NCBI GenBank assembly: GCA_035196065.1
Contig: CP136575.1
Location: forward strand, 62,001 to 126,000
DNA from: Sphingobium sp.
GTDB taxonomy: Bacteria; Pseudomonadota; Alphaproteobacteria; Sphingomonadales; Sphingomonadaceae
DNA length: 64,000 bases
Reading direction: 5' to 3'
The notes under the pieces: model-generated
What the model was told of the DNA's origin: nothing
The model's database searches: none
What the model saw: the letters and a program-made list of their open reading frames with translations, nothing else
Position numbers and translations under genes: made by a program
Shown here: piece by piece, positions 45,528-53,230 of the stretch
How positions within the stretch are numbered: the stretch's first letter is position 1
Layout: every line of letters begins with the position of its first letter

Positions 45528-46418
45528 TTATTTCGGCGTGCGCATGCGGATCAGGCCTTCCTGCGCGCAGGTGGCGACAAGGCGGCCGTCGCGGGTGTAG
45601 ATTGATCCGCGGTTGAAACCACGGCCGCGGCCTGACCAAGGGCTGTCACAGCTGTACAAAAGCCAATCATCGACGCGGAAATCGCCGTGCAGCCAAACGG
45701 CATGGTCAAGGCTTGCCGATTGGAAGCCAGGGGTCAGCCATGTCACGCCATGTGCCAATGTCGAAGTGCCGAGCAACCAGCTGTCACTTTGATAAGCCAG
45801 CATGGCGCGGTGCATTGCGGCATCGTTAACCGTAGGGGCGCGCAGGCGAAACCAGATATCCTGACGCGCCGGTTCGCGCTTGTCGCCGCCCAGCCAGTCA
45901 CGCGGATCGACGGGACGGCTTTCAAAGGCGCGGTCCCGCAGGAAATGGTCGCGGCCTTTTTCGGGGATACGGTCAGCATATTCGGCGCGCAATTGCACCT
46001 CGTCCTTCAACTCCTCGGGCGGCGGCACATCGGGCATGGGTTCCTGATGATGGAAGCCTTCTTCAAGTTTCTGGAACGATGCCGCCATGTTCAAGATGGG
46101 CCGATCCTGCTGCAACGCGATGATCCGCCGCGTCGAAAAACTGCCGCCGTCGAAATCGCGTTCGACACGATAGGTGATCTCGTAATCCTCATCCCCGGGA
46201 CGCATGAAATAGGCATGGAGAGAGTGGGCGATCCGTTCCGGCTCCACCGTATCCTGCGCCGCGGCCAGCGCCTGCGCAATCACCTGTCCGCCAAAGACGC
46301 GCCCGACCCCGCCGGCCTTGCGCTGGCCAAGATACCAGCCATCGGCCATCCGGCTGACGGTGAGGAGCGATTCGAGCTCGGCAACGAGTTCGCGGTCAGT
46401 GGGATTTGGGTTCGACAT
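45528..46418 (-). CDS. tesB: Acyl-CoA thioesterase II
   Basis: 296 residues, double hot-dog fold. VFGGQVIAQALAAAQ in the first domain, HSLHAYFMRPGD with family-conserved residues, and a C-terminal domain beginning near LDHAVWLHGDFRVDDW, where the catalytic Asp lies (SASLDHA). It hydrolyses acyl-CoA to free acid and CoA. The start MSNPNPTDREL is chosen; the longer frame to 46499 runs into the nrdA upstream region. Confidence 0.92.
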   Translation of the reverse strand: MSNPNPTDRELVAELESLLTVSRMADGWYLGQRKAGGVGRVFGGQVIAQALAAAQDTVEPERIAHSLHAYFMRPGDEDYEITYRVERDFDGGSFSTRRIIALQQDRPILNMAASFQKLEEGFHHQEPMPDVPPPEELKDEVQLRAEYADRIPEKGRDHFLRDRAFESRPVDPRDWLGGDKREPARQDIWFRLRAPTVNDAAMHRAMLAYQSDSWLLGTSTLAHGVTWLTPGFQSASLDHAVWLHGDFRVDDWLLYSCDSPWSGRGRGFNRGSIYTRDGRLVATCAQEGLIRMRTPK

Positions 46419-46485
46419 GAGGCGGGCGTTAAACGGGACGCGACGCAATTGCAACGATCCACCCAGCGTCAAGTAGGCAGCCTGA

Positions 46486-46515
46486 TTATCCCCATCCATT
46501 TTTTATCGTGGATAA
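46486..46515. promoter_or_regulatory. Two inverted DnaA-box-like sequences
   Basis: TTATCCCCA (46486-46494) and, in opposite orientation, CGTGGATAA (46507-46515). Each matches the DnaA consensus TTATCCACA at eight of nine positions. DnaA is known to regulate nrdAB in E. coli; a role here is inference. Confidence 0.35.
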
Positions 46516-46661
46516 AAATTTTCTGCCTTCACCCACAAAAATGCTTGCGTCCCAATCAAGCCCTAGAAAGTCCACGCGTCGCTGATCGGGCAAGGGCAGA
46601 GGCTGCGACGAATGGAATCTCGCAAGCGACGAACTGAGTCGTTAATTAACCATTTACCCTC

Positions 46662-46690
46662 TTGCGTCTGAAAACGGTTGAGGCACTATA
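46662..46690 (+). promoter_or_regulatory. Putative sigma70-type nrdAB promoter
   Basis: TTGCGT (46662-46667), 17-base spacer, ACTATA (46685-46690). The -10 element lies inside the first NrdR-like box, as expected for a repressed promoter. Confidence 0.5.
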
Positions 46691-46730
46691 GATAGCGGTT
46701 GGCCGTAGGGGGCATACCTACAATTTGTGT
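46683..46730 (+). promoter_or_regulatory. Tandem NrdR-box-like operators
   Basis: Box 1 GCACTATAGATAGCGG (46683-46698) matches the NrdR consensus (acaCwAtATaTwGtgt type) at most core positions. Box 2 TACCTACAATTTGTGT (46715-46730) matches the core C, A, A, T and G positions and the GTGT end. The 16-base linker and 32-base centre spacing (about three helical turns) are the arrangement NrdR needs. NrdR would repress nrdAB when ATP or dATP is plentiful. Confidence 0.6.
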
Positions 46731-46946
46731 CTCATCCCGCAGGAGGTGATTCTGCGGAGGGTGTTTTCTGCTCAAAATAAAGGAGCGGAGGCGTGAATTT
46801 TTTCCCCCGCGGACAGCGCGAAATGCTAAGAGGGGCGCTTGCCTCTCGAGTCGAACAATAGGCGAACATGCCTATGCTGTTCAGGAATCAGGGGTCGGCA
46901 GCCGAAAGGGGTGGCAGCCGGCACCAGCAAGGGAGCAAAGAGTCAC

Positions 46947-48923
46947 ATGGATTTCAGGGATTTGGCACAGGAAGCCGGAAAAAACGATATGACGGATATG
47001 CTCGAAGCAGAAATGACCAAGACTGAAACCCCGCAGGCAGCAAGCAAGGCAACGCCCGAAAAGGAAGTCGCAGAGGCGCAGGCCAAGGCGAAGGCTGGTA
47101 CCGATTCCAAATCGGTCGCCGCGCGTCGATTCAATGTCGTTACCGATACATCGCGTGACGAACTGCTGACCGAATTCGGCAAGGAAACGCTGAAGGACCG
47201 CTATCTGCTTCCTGGCGAAAATTATCAGGATCTGTTCGCACGCGTTGCTGACGCCTTTGCCGACGATCAGGATCATGCCCAGCGCCTGTACGACTATATC
47301 TCCAAATTGTGGTTCATGCCCGCCACCCCCGTGCTGTCAAATGGCGGCACCGGACGCGGCCTGCCGATCAGCTGTTACCTGAACAGCGTCGACGACAGCC
47401 TGGAAGGCATCGTCAATACCTGGAACGAGAATGTCTGGCTGGCATCGCGCGGCGGCGGCATCGGCACCTATTGGGGCAGCGTGCGCGGCATCGGCGAACC
47501 TGTAGGCCTCAACGGCAAGACCAGCGGCATCATCCCCTTTGTCCGCGTGATGGACAGCCTGACGCTGGCAATTTCGCAGGGCTCGCTGCGCCGTGGTTCG
47601 GCCGCCTGCTATCTCGACATCAGCCATCCGGAGATTGAAGAGTTCCTGGAAATCCGCAAACCTTCGGGAGACTTCAACCGCAAGGCGCTGAACCTGCACC
47701 ATGGCGTGCTCGTTTCGGATGACTTCATGGAAGCCGTGCGCGAAGGTAGCGAGTTCAATCTCGTTAGCCCCAAGGACGGCAGCGTGCGTGGATCGGTCGA
47801 TGCGCGCAGCCTCTTCCAGAAACTGGTTGAGACCCGCCTTGCCACGGGTGAGCCCTATATCATCTTCAGCGACACCGTGAACAAGTCGATGCCCAAGCAC
47901 CATCAAGAGCTGGGCCTGAAAGTATCGACGTCAAATCTGTGCGCCGAAATCACCCTGCCCACGGGTCGCGACCATCTGGGCGGCGATCGCACCGCTGTGT
48001 GCTGCCTCTCTTCGCTCAATCTCGAAACATGGGATGAGTGGAATGGCGACAAGATGTTCATCGAAGACGTGATGCGCATGCTCGACAATGTCCTTCAGGA
48101 CTTTATCGACCGCGCACCCGACGAGATGAGCCGCGCCAAATATAGCGCCGGCCGCGAACGTTCGGTTGGCCTTGGCGTCATGGGCTTCCACAGCTTCCTG
48201 CAATTGCGCGGCCTCGGCTTTGAAAGCGCGATGGCAAAATCGTGGAACATGAAGATCTTCAAGCATATCCGCGCACAGGCCGATCAGGCGTCGATGGTGC
48301 TCGCCACCGAACGCGGCGCCTGCCCCGATGCCGAAGAACGCGGCGTGATGGAACGCTTCAGCTGCAAGATGGCAATCGCGCCGACCGCGTCGATCAGCAT
48401 CATCTGCGGCGGCACCAGCGCGTGCATCGAACCGATCCCGGCGAACATCTATACTCACAAGACGCTGTCGGGCAGCTTCATCGTCAAAAACCCCTATCTG
48501 GAAAAGATCCTTGCAGGAAAGTCGAAGGATTCGACCAATGTCTGGAACACCATCCTCGAAAAGGGCGGTTCGGTGCAGCATCTCGATTTCCTCAGCCCTG
48601 AGGAAAAGGACACGTTCAAGACCAGCTTTGAAATTGACCAGCGCTGGCTGCTCGAACTGGCCGGTGACCGCGCGCCCTATATCGATCAGGCGCAGTCGCT
48701 GAACCTGTTCATCCCGGCAGACGTGGAAAAGTGGGATCTTTTGATGCTCCACTTCCGCGCATGGGAATTGGGCATCAAGTCGCTCTATTATCTCCGGTCG
48801 AAATCGATCCAGCGCGCAGGCTTTGCCGGCGGGGTGGAGGCGGACAATACCGCCGATGCACCCAAGATCGAACTCAGCGCCGGTGAACAGACCGATTATG
48901 AGGAATGCCTGGCCTGCCAGTGA
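46947..48923 (+). CDS. nrdA: Ribonucleoside-diphosphate reductase, alpha subunit (class I)
   Basis: 658 residues. Catalytic cysteines C143 (ISCYLNS) and C352 or C353 (AVCCLSS), with the NxCxE site N330-L-C332-A-E334 in SNLCAEITLPTG. The C-terminal redox pair is ECLACQ. The protein has no recognisable N-terminal ATP-cone; instead about 90 residues rich in Ala, Lys and Glu precede the catalytic core at RFNVVTD. It reduces ribonucleotides to deoxyribonucleotides with NrdB, encoded 55 bases downstream. The start is MDFRD; GGGAG lies 11 bases before it. Confidence 0.94.
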   Translation: MDFRDLAQEAGKNDMTDMLEAEMTKTETPQAASKATPEKEVAEAQAKAKAGTDSKSVAARRFNVVTDTSRDELLTEFGKETLKDRYLLPGENYQDLFARVADAFADDQDHAQRLYDYISKLWFMPATPVLSNGGTGRGLPISCYLNSVDDSLEGIVNTWNENVWLASRGGGIGTYWGSVRGIGEPVGLNGKTSGIIPFVRVMDSLTLAISQGSLRRGSAACYLDISHPEIEEFLEIRKPSGDFNRKALNLHHGVLVSDDFMEAVREGSEFNLVSPKDGSVRGSVDARSLFQKLVETRLATGEPYIIFSDTVNKSMPKHHQELGLKVSTSNLCAEITLPTGRDHLGGDRTAVCCLSSLNLETWDEWNGDKMFIEDVMRMLDNVLQDFIDRAPDEMSRAKYSAGRERSVGLGVMGFHSFLQLRGLGFESAMAKSWNMKIFKHIRAQADQASMVLATERGACPDAEERGVMERFSCKMAIAPTASISIICGGTSACIEPIPANIYTHKTLSGSFIVKNPYLEKILAGKSKDSTNVWNTILEKGGSVQHLDFLSPEEKDTFKTSFEIDQRWLLELAGDRAPYIDQAQSLNLFIPADVEKWDLLMLHFRAWELGIKSLYYLRSKSIQRAGFAGGVEADNTADAPKIELSAGEQTDYEECLACQ

Positions 48924-48978
48924 GATTACCTCCTCTCCCCATCGGGAGAGGTAAACAGTTTGAACCAAGGAAACGTAC

Positions 48979-50031
48979 ATGTCCCTTCTAGAAGCCCGCA
49001 AAAGCTATAAGCCCTTTGAATATCCCTGGGCCTATGACTTCTGGAAACGTCAGCAGCAGATTCACTGGCTGCCCGAGGAAGTGCCCTTGGGCGAGGATTG
49101 CCGTGACTGGGCGCAAAAGATCAGTGAGCATGAGCGTAACCTGCTGACGCAGATCTTCCGCTTCTTCACTCAGGCCGATGTCGAGGTGCAGGATTGCTAT
49201 CACGACAAATATGGCCGCGTGTTCAAGCCAACCGAAATCAAGATGATGCTGACCGCATTTTCCAACATGGAAACGGTGCATATCGCGGCGTACAGCCATT
49301 TGCTCGACACCATCGGCATGCCCGAAAGCGAATATTCGGCCTTCCTCGAATATGAGGAAATGGCGGAAAAGTGCAATTATATGCACCAGTTCGGCGTCGA
49401 TAATGATGAAGATATCGCCCGCACGCTGGCAATGTTCGGCGGCTTTACCGAAGGCGTGCAGCTGTTCGCCAGCTTTGCCATGCTGATGAACTTCCCGCGC
49501 TTCAACAAGATGAAGGGCATGGGGCAGATCGTCAGCTGGTCGGTGCGCGATGAATCGCTGCACTGCGAAGGCATTACCAAGCTGTTCCACGCCTTTACGA
49601 AGGAACGTGACTGCCTGACCAAGGCGGTGAAGGATGATATTATCGATTGCTGCCAAAAGGTCGTGCGCCTGGAAGACAGCTTTATCGATCTTGCCTTTGA
49701 AATGGGCCCCGTGCCCGGCATGACGGCGAAGGAAATCAAGCGCTACATCCGCTACATCGCCGACTGGCGTCTCGGCCAGCTGGGCCTGCAGCCCATCTAT
49801 ATGGTCGAAGACCATCCGCTGCCCTGGCTCGCCCCGCTGTTGAACGGTGTGGAGCATGCCAACTTCTTCGAAACCCGCGCGACCGAATATTCAAAGGCAT
49901 CGACCCGCGGCAATTGGGGCGAAGTGTGGGATAGCTTTGACCGGCGCAAGAAAAAGGTCGCCAATGATGGCGCGGCCGAAACCACCGTCGAAGCTGATAT
50001 GTTCGCGGCCGCCGGAGTTGCGGCGGAGTAA
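48979..50031 (+). CDS. nrdB: Ribonucleoside-diphosphate reductase, beta subunit (class I)
   Basis: 350 residues, ferritin-like radical subunit. Metal ligands D67, E98, H101, E159, E193 and H196 and the radical tyrosine Y105 (METVHIAAYSHLL) are all present, so a tyrosyl-radical (class Ia-type) enzyme is expected. The C-terminal tail (about the last 20 residues, ending ADMFAAAGVAAE) should dock onto NrdA. A second, diverged copy of this tail is encoded about 290 bases downstream. Followed by a very strong terminator. Confidence 0.95.
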   Translation: MSLLEARKSYKPFEYPWAYDFWKRQQQIHWLPEEVPLGEDCRDWAQKISEHERNLLTQIFRFFTQADVEVQDCYHDKYGRVFKPTEIKMMLTAFSNMETVHIAAYSHLLDTIGMPESEYSAFLEYEEMAEKCNYMHQFGVDNDEDIARTLAMFGGFTEGVQLFASFAMLMNFPRFNKMKGMGQIVSWSVRDESLHCEGITKLFHAFTKERDCLTKAVKDDIIDCCQKVVRLEDSFIDLAFEMGPVPGMTAKEIKRYIRYIADWRLGQLGLQPIYMVEDHPLPWLAPLLNGVEHANFFETRATEYSKASTRGNWGEVWDSFDRRKKKVANDGAAETTVEADMFAAAGVAAE

Positions 50032-50061
50032 TTACCGCTTAAATTTACTATAGTTTAGAAG

Positions 50062-50114
50062 CCCTAACTGATACGCCTTCCATGTGGTGGCGTATTGGTT
50101 GGGGTTTTTCTTTT
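50062..50114 (+). terminator. Very strong nrdAB intrinsic terminator
   Basis: A 16-base stem: CCCTAACTGATACGCC (50062-50077) with GGCGTATTGGTTGGGG (50089-50104), few G-T pairs, 11-base loop, then TTTTTCTTTT. It separates nrdB from the duplicated tail and cassette genes. Confidence 0.88.
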
Positions 50115-50321
50115 ATGACCGATGTTCCGGCGGACTTTTTACGTCGCATTGATGTGGCGCAATACGGGATGACATATTCCAAGGCGCCAACCCGCGCCAA
50201 TTGCAGCGAAGTTTGGGACAGCTTTGACCAGCGCAAGAAAAAGGTCGCCAATGATGGCGCGGCCGAAGCTGCGAGCGACGAAGCCGATATGTTCGCGGCT
50301 GCGGGGGTTGCGGCGGAGTGA
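50115..50321 (+). pseudogene. Duplicated, diverged nrdB 3' end (truncated NrdB C-terminus)
   Basis: 68-codon open frame. The first about 19 residues (MTDVPADFLRRIDVAQYGM) are unrelated to NrdB. From 50171 it parallels nrdB 49889-50031: TYSKAPTRANCSEVWDSFDQ against the NrdB TEYSKASTRGNWGEVWDSFD, an identical RKKKVANDGAAE core, and identical EADMFAAAGVAAE ends. It carries a two-residue indel and many substitutions, so it is not a recent tandem duplication but probably donor DNA brought with the following genes. It starts directly after the nrdB terminator without a ribosome-binding site; its TGA overlaps the GTG start of the next gene. Confidence 0.75.
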
Positions 50322-50884
50322 CCTCAAAGGTCGATGTACTAATCAACGCAGATCGCGGATTCATAGCGCAAACCTCACTTGACAAGTTCCTTCGGGAACG
50401 GGTCCTTTCCGGCGAATGTCGCGCCTTGGATTCTGCACAGCACATCAACTTAAGAGATGAAATTGCCACTCAATTTTCAATTCACAGCAATGACGTTATT
50501 GTAGTCGGCTCCGCAAAACTTGGGTATTCGGTGTCTCCTCTCAAAGCGCTGAAGCCATTCGATGATAGCTCTGACATTGATGTTGCAATTGTAAGTGCAA
50601 AGCTCTTCGAAGTATACTGGCTCGAAATGTACCGCGCCAAAAAACGTATGATCGAGTGGCCGGAGTTGCCGGATGCCCGCAAATATCTATTCAGTGGCTG
50701 GATACGTCCAGACAAGCTCCCAATGCTCCAACTGCGAAATGATTGGTTCGATTTTTTCTCCGATTTGCAAGCCCGGCGGTTAGGTGGCCCATATCCCGTA
50801 AGGGCCGGTATTTACTACAACATCGGATTTCTTGAGGCGTATCAGGAGAACGGTGTGCGGCGGTCATTTACGGGAGCAGAATGA
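50318..50884 (+). CDS. Nucleotidyltransferase-fold protein of an NTase-DUF262 cassette
   Basis: 188 residues. The polymerase-beta-type signature is readable: G64-S65 in VVGSAKLGYSVSP, then D86-I-D88 in SSDIDVAIV, the two-Asp metal site of minimal nucleotidyltransferases. No toxin-type HEPN partner motif is seen. The GTG start overlaps the stop of the nrdB-tail fragment (GTGA), and its own stop overlaps the DUF262 ATG (ATGA). Its GC content (27 of 60 bases in a sampled stretch) is intermediate between nrdB and the DUF262 gene. Likely modifies a protein, RNA or small molecule, or makes a signal; a defence role is inference. Confidence 0.75.
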   Translation: MTSKVDVLINADRGFIAQTSLDKFLRERVLSGECRALDSAQHINLRDEIATQFSIHSNDVIVVGSAKLGYSVSPLKALKPFDDSSDIDVAIVSAKLFEVYWLEMYRAKKRMIEWPELPDARKYLFSGWIRPDKLPMLQLRNDWFDFFSDLQARRLGGPYPVRAGIYYNIGFLEAYQENGVRRSFTGAE

Positions 50885-51936
50885 TGGACACAACGGCTAC
50901 TAACAAAAGGGTTAGAGAGTTGATCTCTGATTTGGAGGAAAAACGACTCATTCCAAACCCTAAGTTTCAACGGCGTTTGGTGTGGGCTCAAAAGCATAAA
51001 GCAGAATTCATAAATACAATTTTGAATGGGCTACCCTTTCCAGAAATTTACATCGCTGCCGGCAATGTCGATGTTGAAACTGGAAAAGGCTACTCGATGT
51101 TGGTCGATGGTCAACAAAGGATAACCACAATATATGAGTACTTTAGTGACAGTCCAAATTTAGAACTGCCGCCATCTATTCCGAGATATGCCGATCTCAG
51201 CGTGGAAAAAAAGAAAGATTTCTTAGAATACAAAGTCGTTGTTAGAGATCTAGGAAATCTAGAAGCAAAAGAAGTAGTTGAAATATTTGAAAGAATTAAT
51301 TCAACATCATACTCCCTTAATGCAATTGAAATTTCTAATGCTAGATATGACAATGAATTGAAAGATCTTGCAGAAGATATTTCTTCGTTAAAATTTTGGG
51401 ACGATAGAGGAGTATTTCGGATCAATGAAATTAAGAGAATGCAAGATATAAATTTTATTCTTACAATAATTATTACAATTATTAGCGACTATTTTAATAG
51501 AGACGATAGAATTGAAGAGTTTCTTATAAGATTTAATGATACATTTGAATCTAAATCAAAAGTACAATATGAATTGCAGTCAACTATTGGATTCATCGAC
51601 GATCTATCGCTATCATATTCTAGTCGAGCATGGCAGATAGCAGATCTTTTTACATTAATTGTTGAGACTCATCGAGTATTATTTAAAGAAAAGAAGAAGC
51701 TTGATCAAAAAAATTCTAAATCTCTTATTGAATCTTTTTATATTTTTGTTGATGACCAAAAAAGATCTTCTCATGATCAAGCAGCTCTCGAGCTTGATGG
51801 CATCGAAAAGCACAAGAATTTTGATCAGAGAAAGATTGAGCGATACTATTCATTAACTGTTTCGGGAACGAATAATCGAGCGAACCGCATCGAACGTGGA
51901 TATATATTTCACGATTGTGCATTGGTGCCGGATTAA
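50881..51936 (+). CDS. DUF262 (ParB/GmrS-like) domain protein
   Basis: 351 residues. The N-terminal DUF262 domain is clear: IPNPKFQRRLVW (about residues 24-35), FINTILNGLPFPEIYIA and MLVDGQQRITTIYEYF with D76-G-Q-Q-R80, then FERINSTSYSLNAIE. No DUF1524 HNH domain follows; the C-terminal half is helical with basic and acidic patches. DUF262 occurs in GmrSD, SspE and BrxU anti-phage enzymes, where DGQQR binds or hydrolyses nucleotides. Very AT-rich: 25 G/C in 120 bases at 51421-51540, against 35 of 60 in an nrdB sample, so horizontally acquired. Confidence 0.85.
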   Translation: MMDTTATNKRVRELISDLEEKRLIPNPKFQRRLVWAQKHKAEFINTILNGLPFPEIYIAAGNVDVETGKGYSMLVDGQQRITTIYEYFSDSPNLELPPSIPRYADLSVEKKKDFLEYKVVVRDLGNLEAKEVVEIFERINSTSYSLNAIEISNARYDNELKDLAEDISSLKFWDDRGVFRINEIKRMQDINFILTIIITIISDYFNRDDRIEEFLIRFNDTFESKSKVQYELQSTIGFIDDLSLSYSSRAWQIADLFTLIVETHRVLFKEKKKLDQKNSKSLIESFYIFVDDQKRSSHDQAALELDGIEKHKNFDQRKIERYYSLTVSGTNNRANRIERGYIFHDCALVPD

Positions 51937-52010
51937 ATCGAATCCAAAGATGCCGCGTAAATAGGACGGAGGGCTATCCCCCACCGCCATAACCGGCTAG
52001 GTCGGCGGGC

Positions 52011-52175
52011 ATGGCCGATCTTTACCTCAAAGCACTGGAATCCGAACGCCGCAGCCTGTGGGCGACCGCCCGGCTAAAGGGGCTGCCCAAGGATTCGCCC
52101 GAACGGGTGCGGATCGCGCAGATCGACGCTGATATCGCCGCGCACAAGGCCAAGGCAAAGGCGCCCAAGCCATGA
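52011..52175 (+). CDS. Small conserved hypothetical protein
   Basis: 54 residues: MADLYLKALESERRSLWATA followed by RLKGLPKDSPERVRIAQIDA and a Lys/Ala-rich tail. Helical, no cysteines or membrane segment. Its stop overlaps the DUF952 start (ATGA at 52172-52175), which supports it as a real gene. Composition has returned to host type, so it lies outside the acquired cassette. Confidence 0.6.
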   Translation: MADLYLKALESERRSLWATARLKGLPKDSPERVRIAQIDADIAAHKAKAKAPKP

Positions 52176-52489
52176 CCGATATGCCTCACCCCACTACCGC
52201 CTATAAAATCCTGACTGCGTCCCAATGGGCGCATTTTCGCCGCCATGGGGTGTTTCACGGCGCGCCGGTCGATCTGGACGATGGCTACATCCATTTGTCC
52301 GCCGCCGACCAGTTGCAGGGCACGTTGGACAAGCATTTTGCCGGACAAAGCGATCTGGTTATTGCCGAGGTTGATCTGGCCGCGCTGAGCGAAAGCGTGA
52401 AGTGGGAGGTTTCGCGCGGCGGTGCGCTTTTCCCCCATATCTATGGCCCGCTGCCCATGGAGGCGGTGCGGGGCGTGCGCGGCGCCTGA
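52172..52489 (+). CDS. DUF952 domain protein
   Basis: 105 residues, complete DUF952 domain: TAYKILTASQWAHFRRHGVF, DDGYIHLSAADQ, then LVIAEVDLAAL and LFPHIYGPLPMEAV. The fold resembles a small ADP-ribosyltransferase-like or glutathione-transferase-associated domain; no activity has been established. Coupled to the small upstream ORF. Confidence 0.88.
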   Translation: MTDMPHPTTAYKILTASQWAHFRRHGVFHGAPVDLDDGYIHLSAADQLQGTLDKHFAGQSDLVIAEVDLAALSESVKWEVSRGGALFPHIYGPLPMEAVRGVRGA

Positions 52490-52509
52490 CCGCAAGGCCC
52501 CTTCCCCGA

Positions 52510-53031
52510 TCAGCACCAGGGGCGGCGACCGCCTTGATACCAACGGGCCAGCCCTTCATTGACCAGCACCCCGCCCAGGCTTTGCCCGCCGCGCGTCAAT
52601 ATGCGCAGCTTGCGGCCGAACCGGTCTTCATCGCGGTCGATGCGGGCCAGGCTGAACGGACCATTATTGACCAGCGCGTGCAGCCGGCGGGTCGCCTGTG
52701 CGCCCAATTGTGCCTCTGCCGGGCAGCGCGGCTGGCTGACCTCGGGCGTGTCGATATCGGCGATGCGGATCTTGGTGCCGCGATAATAGATCGTATCCCC
52801 ATCGACGACGCAATTGGTGCGCGGGCCCGATGCGCACAGGGTGAAGCGCGCGCTTTCCCGATCTTTGGCGACGGCGCCACGGGCCATGGCGGGGGCTTCC
52901 CCCATGGCGCCGATACTTAACGGCGCGAGGATCGCGGCCGCGATTGCCGCAATGACATAGCTTGGGATAAAGCGGTACGGCGCGCGCAAGGTCGCACGCC
53001 GCGCCCGCAAAAAGCGCGTTATTCGGTTCAA
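52510..53031 (-). CDS. Thermonuclease (SNase-like) family protein, membrane-anchored or exported
   Basis: 173 residues. A basic N-terminus (MNRITRFLRARRATLR) precedes a hydrophobic segment (SYVIAAIAAAILAPLSIGA) that could be a signal anchor. The SNase core has VVDGDTIYYRG, the IRIADIDTPE motif (Arg35/Asp40/Glu43 equivalents of staphylococcal nuclease) and DRFGRKLRI with the third catalytic Arg. It may cut extracellular or periplasmic nucleic acid. C-terminus is unusual, ending in RRPWC. About 200 bases of non-coding DNA with a 7-bp TTGCCGC/GCGGCAA inverted repeat (53044-53063) lie upstream. Confidence 0.85.
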   Translation of the reverse strand: MNRITRFLRARRATLRAPYRFIPSYVIAAIAAAILAPLSIGAMGEAPAMARGAVAKDRESARFTLCASGPRTNCVVDGDTIYYRGTKIRIADIDTPEVSQPRCPAEAQLGAQATRRLHALVNNGPFSLARIDRDEDRFGRKLRILTRGGQSLGGVLVNEGLARWYQGGRRPWC

Positions 53032-53230
53032 TTTCCACCACCCTTGCCGCGTAGGGGCGGCAATAACGCCGGCTGGATAACCGACGGTGCCGACCTGCTA
53101 TGCCGATGGTAAAGGCAGGTCAACCGCCTGCCAAAAAGGGACGGGTCCGTTTCGAACAGGGCGGGGCCAAATCCGCGCGGTTATGGAGGGAAATGCAGCG
53201 GCTGGCCTTCACAGCCGCGGGCGGGGCTGC

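Larger units (their letters stand above)
46419..46946. other. Divergent tesB-nrdA regulatory region
   Basis: 528 bases without a gene. It holds two DnaA-like boxes near tesB, a sigma70-like promoter overlapped by tandem NrdR-type boxes, and then about 250 bases of nrdA leader. The leader has several purine-rich AGGAGG-like stretches and a GAGGGG/CCTCTC hairpin near 46831-46848, but no open frame I would call coding. Confidence 0.6.

Noticed and set aside
47931-49001. 356-codon minus-strand frame under nrdA
   Set aside because: Shadow of nrdA produced by codon bias; all class I reductase residues are on the plus strand.
50318-50884. NTase paired with a HEPN toxin (MNT/HEPN toxin-antitoxin)
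   Set aside because: The partner protein shows DUF262 motifs (DGQQR), and no HEPN Rx4-6H motif was seen.
51659-51922. Short Lys/Leu-rich frames on both strands within the DUF262 gene 3' half
   Set aside because: Alternative frames in AT-rich DNA; the DUF262 frame continues unbroken to 51936 and no start signal supports the others.
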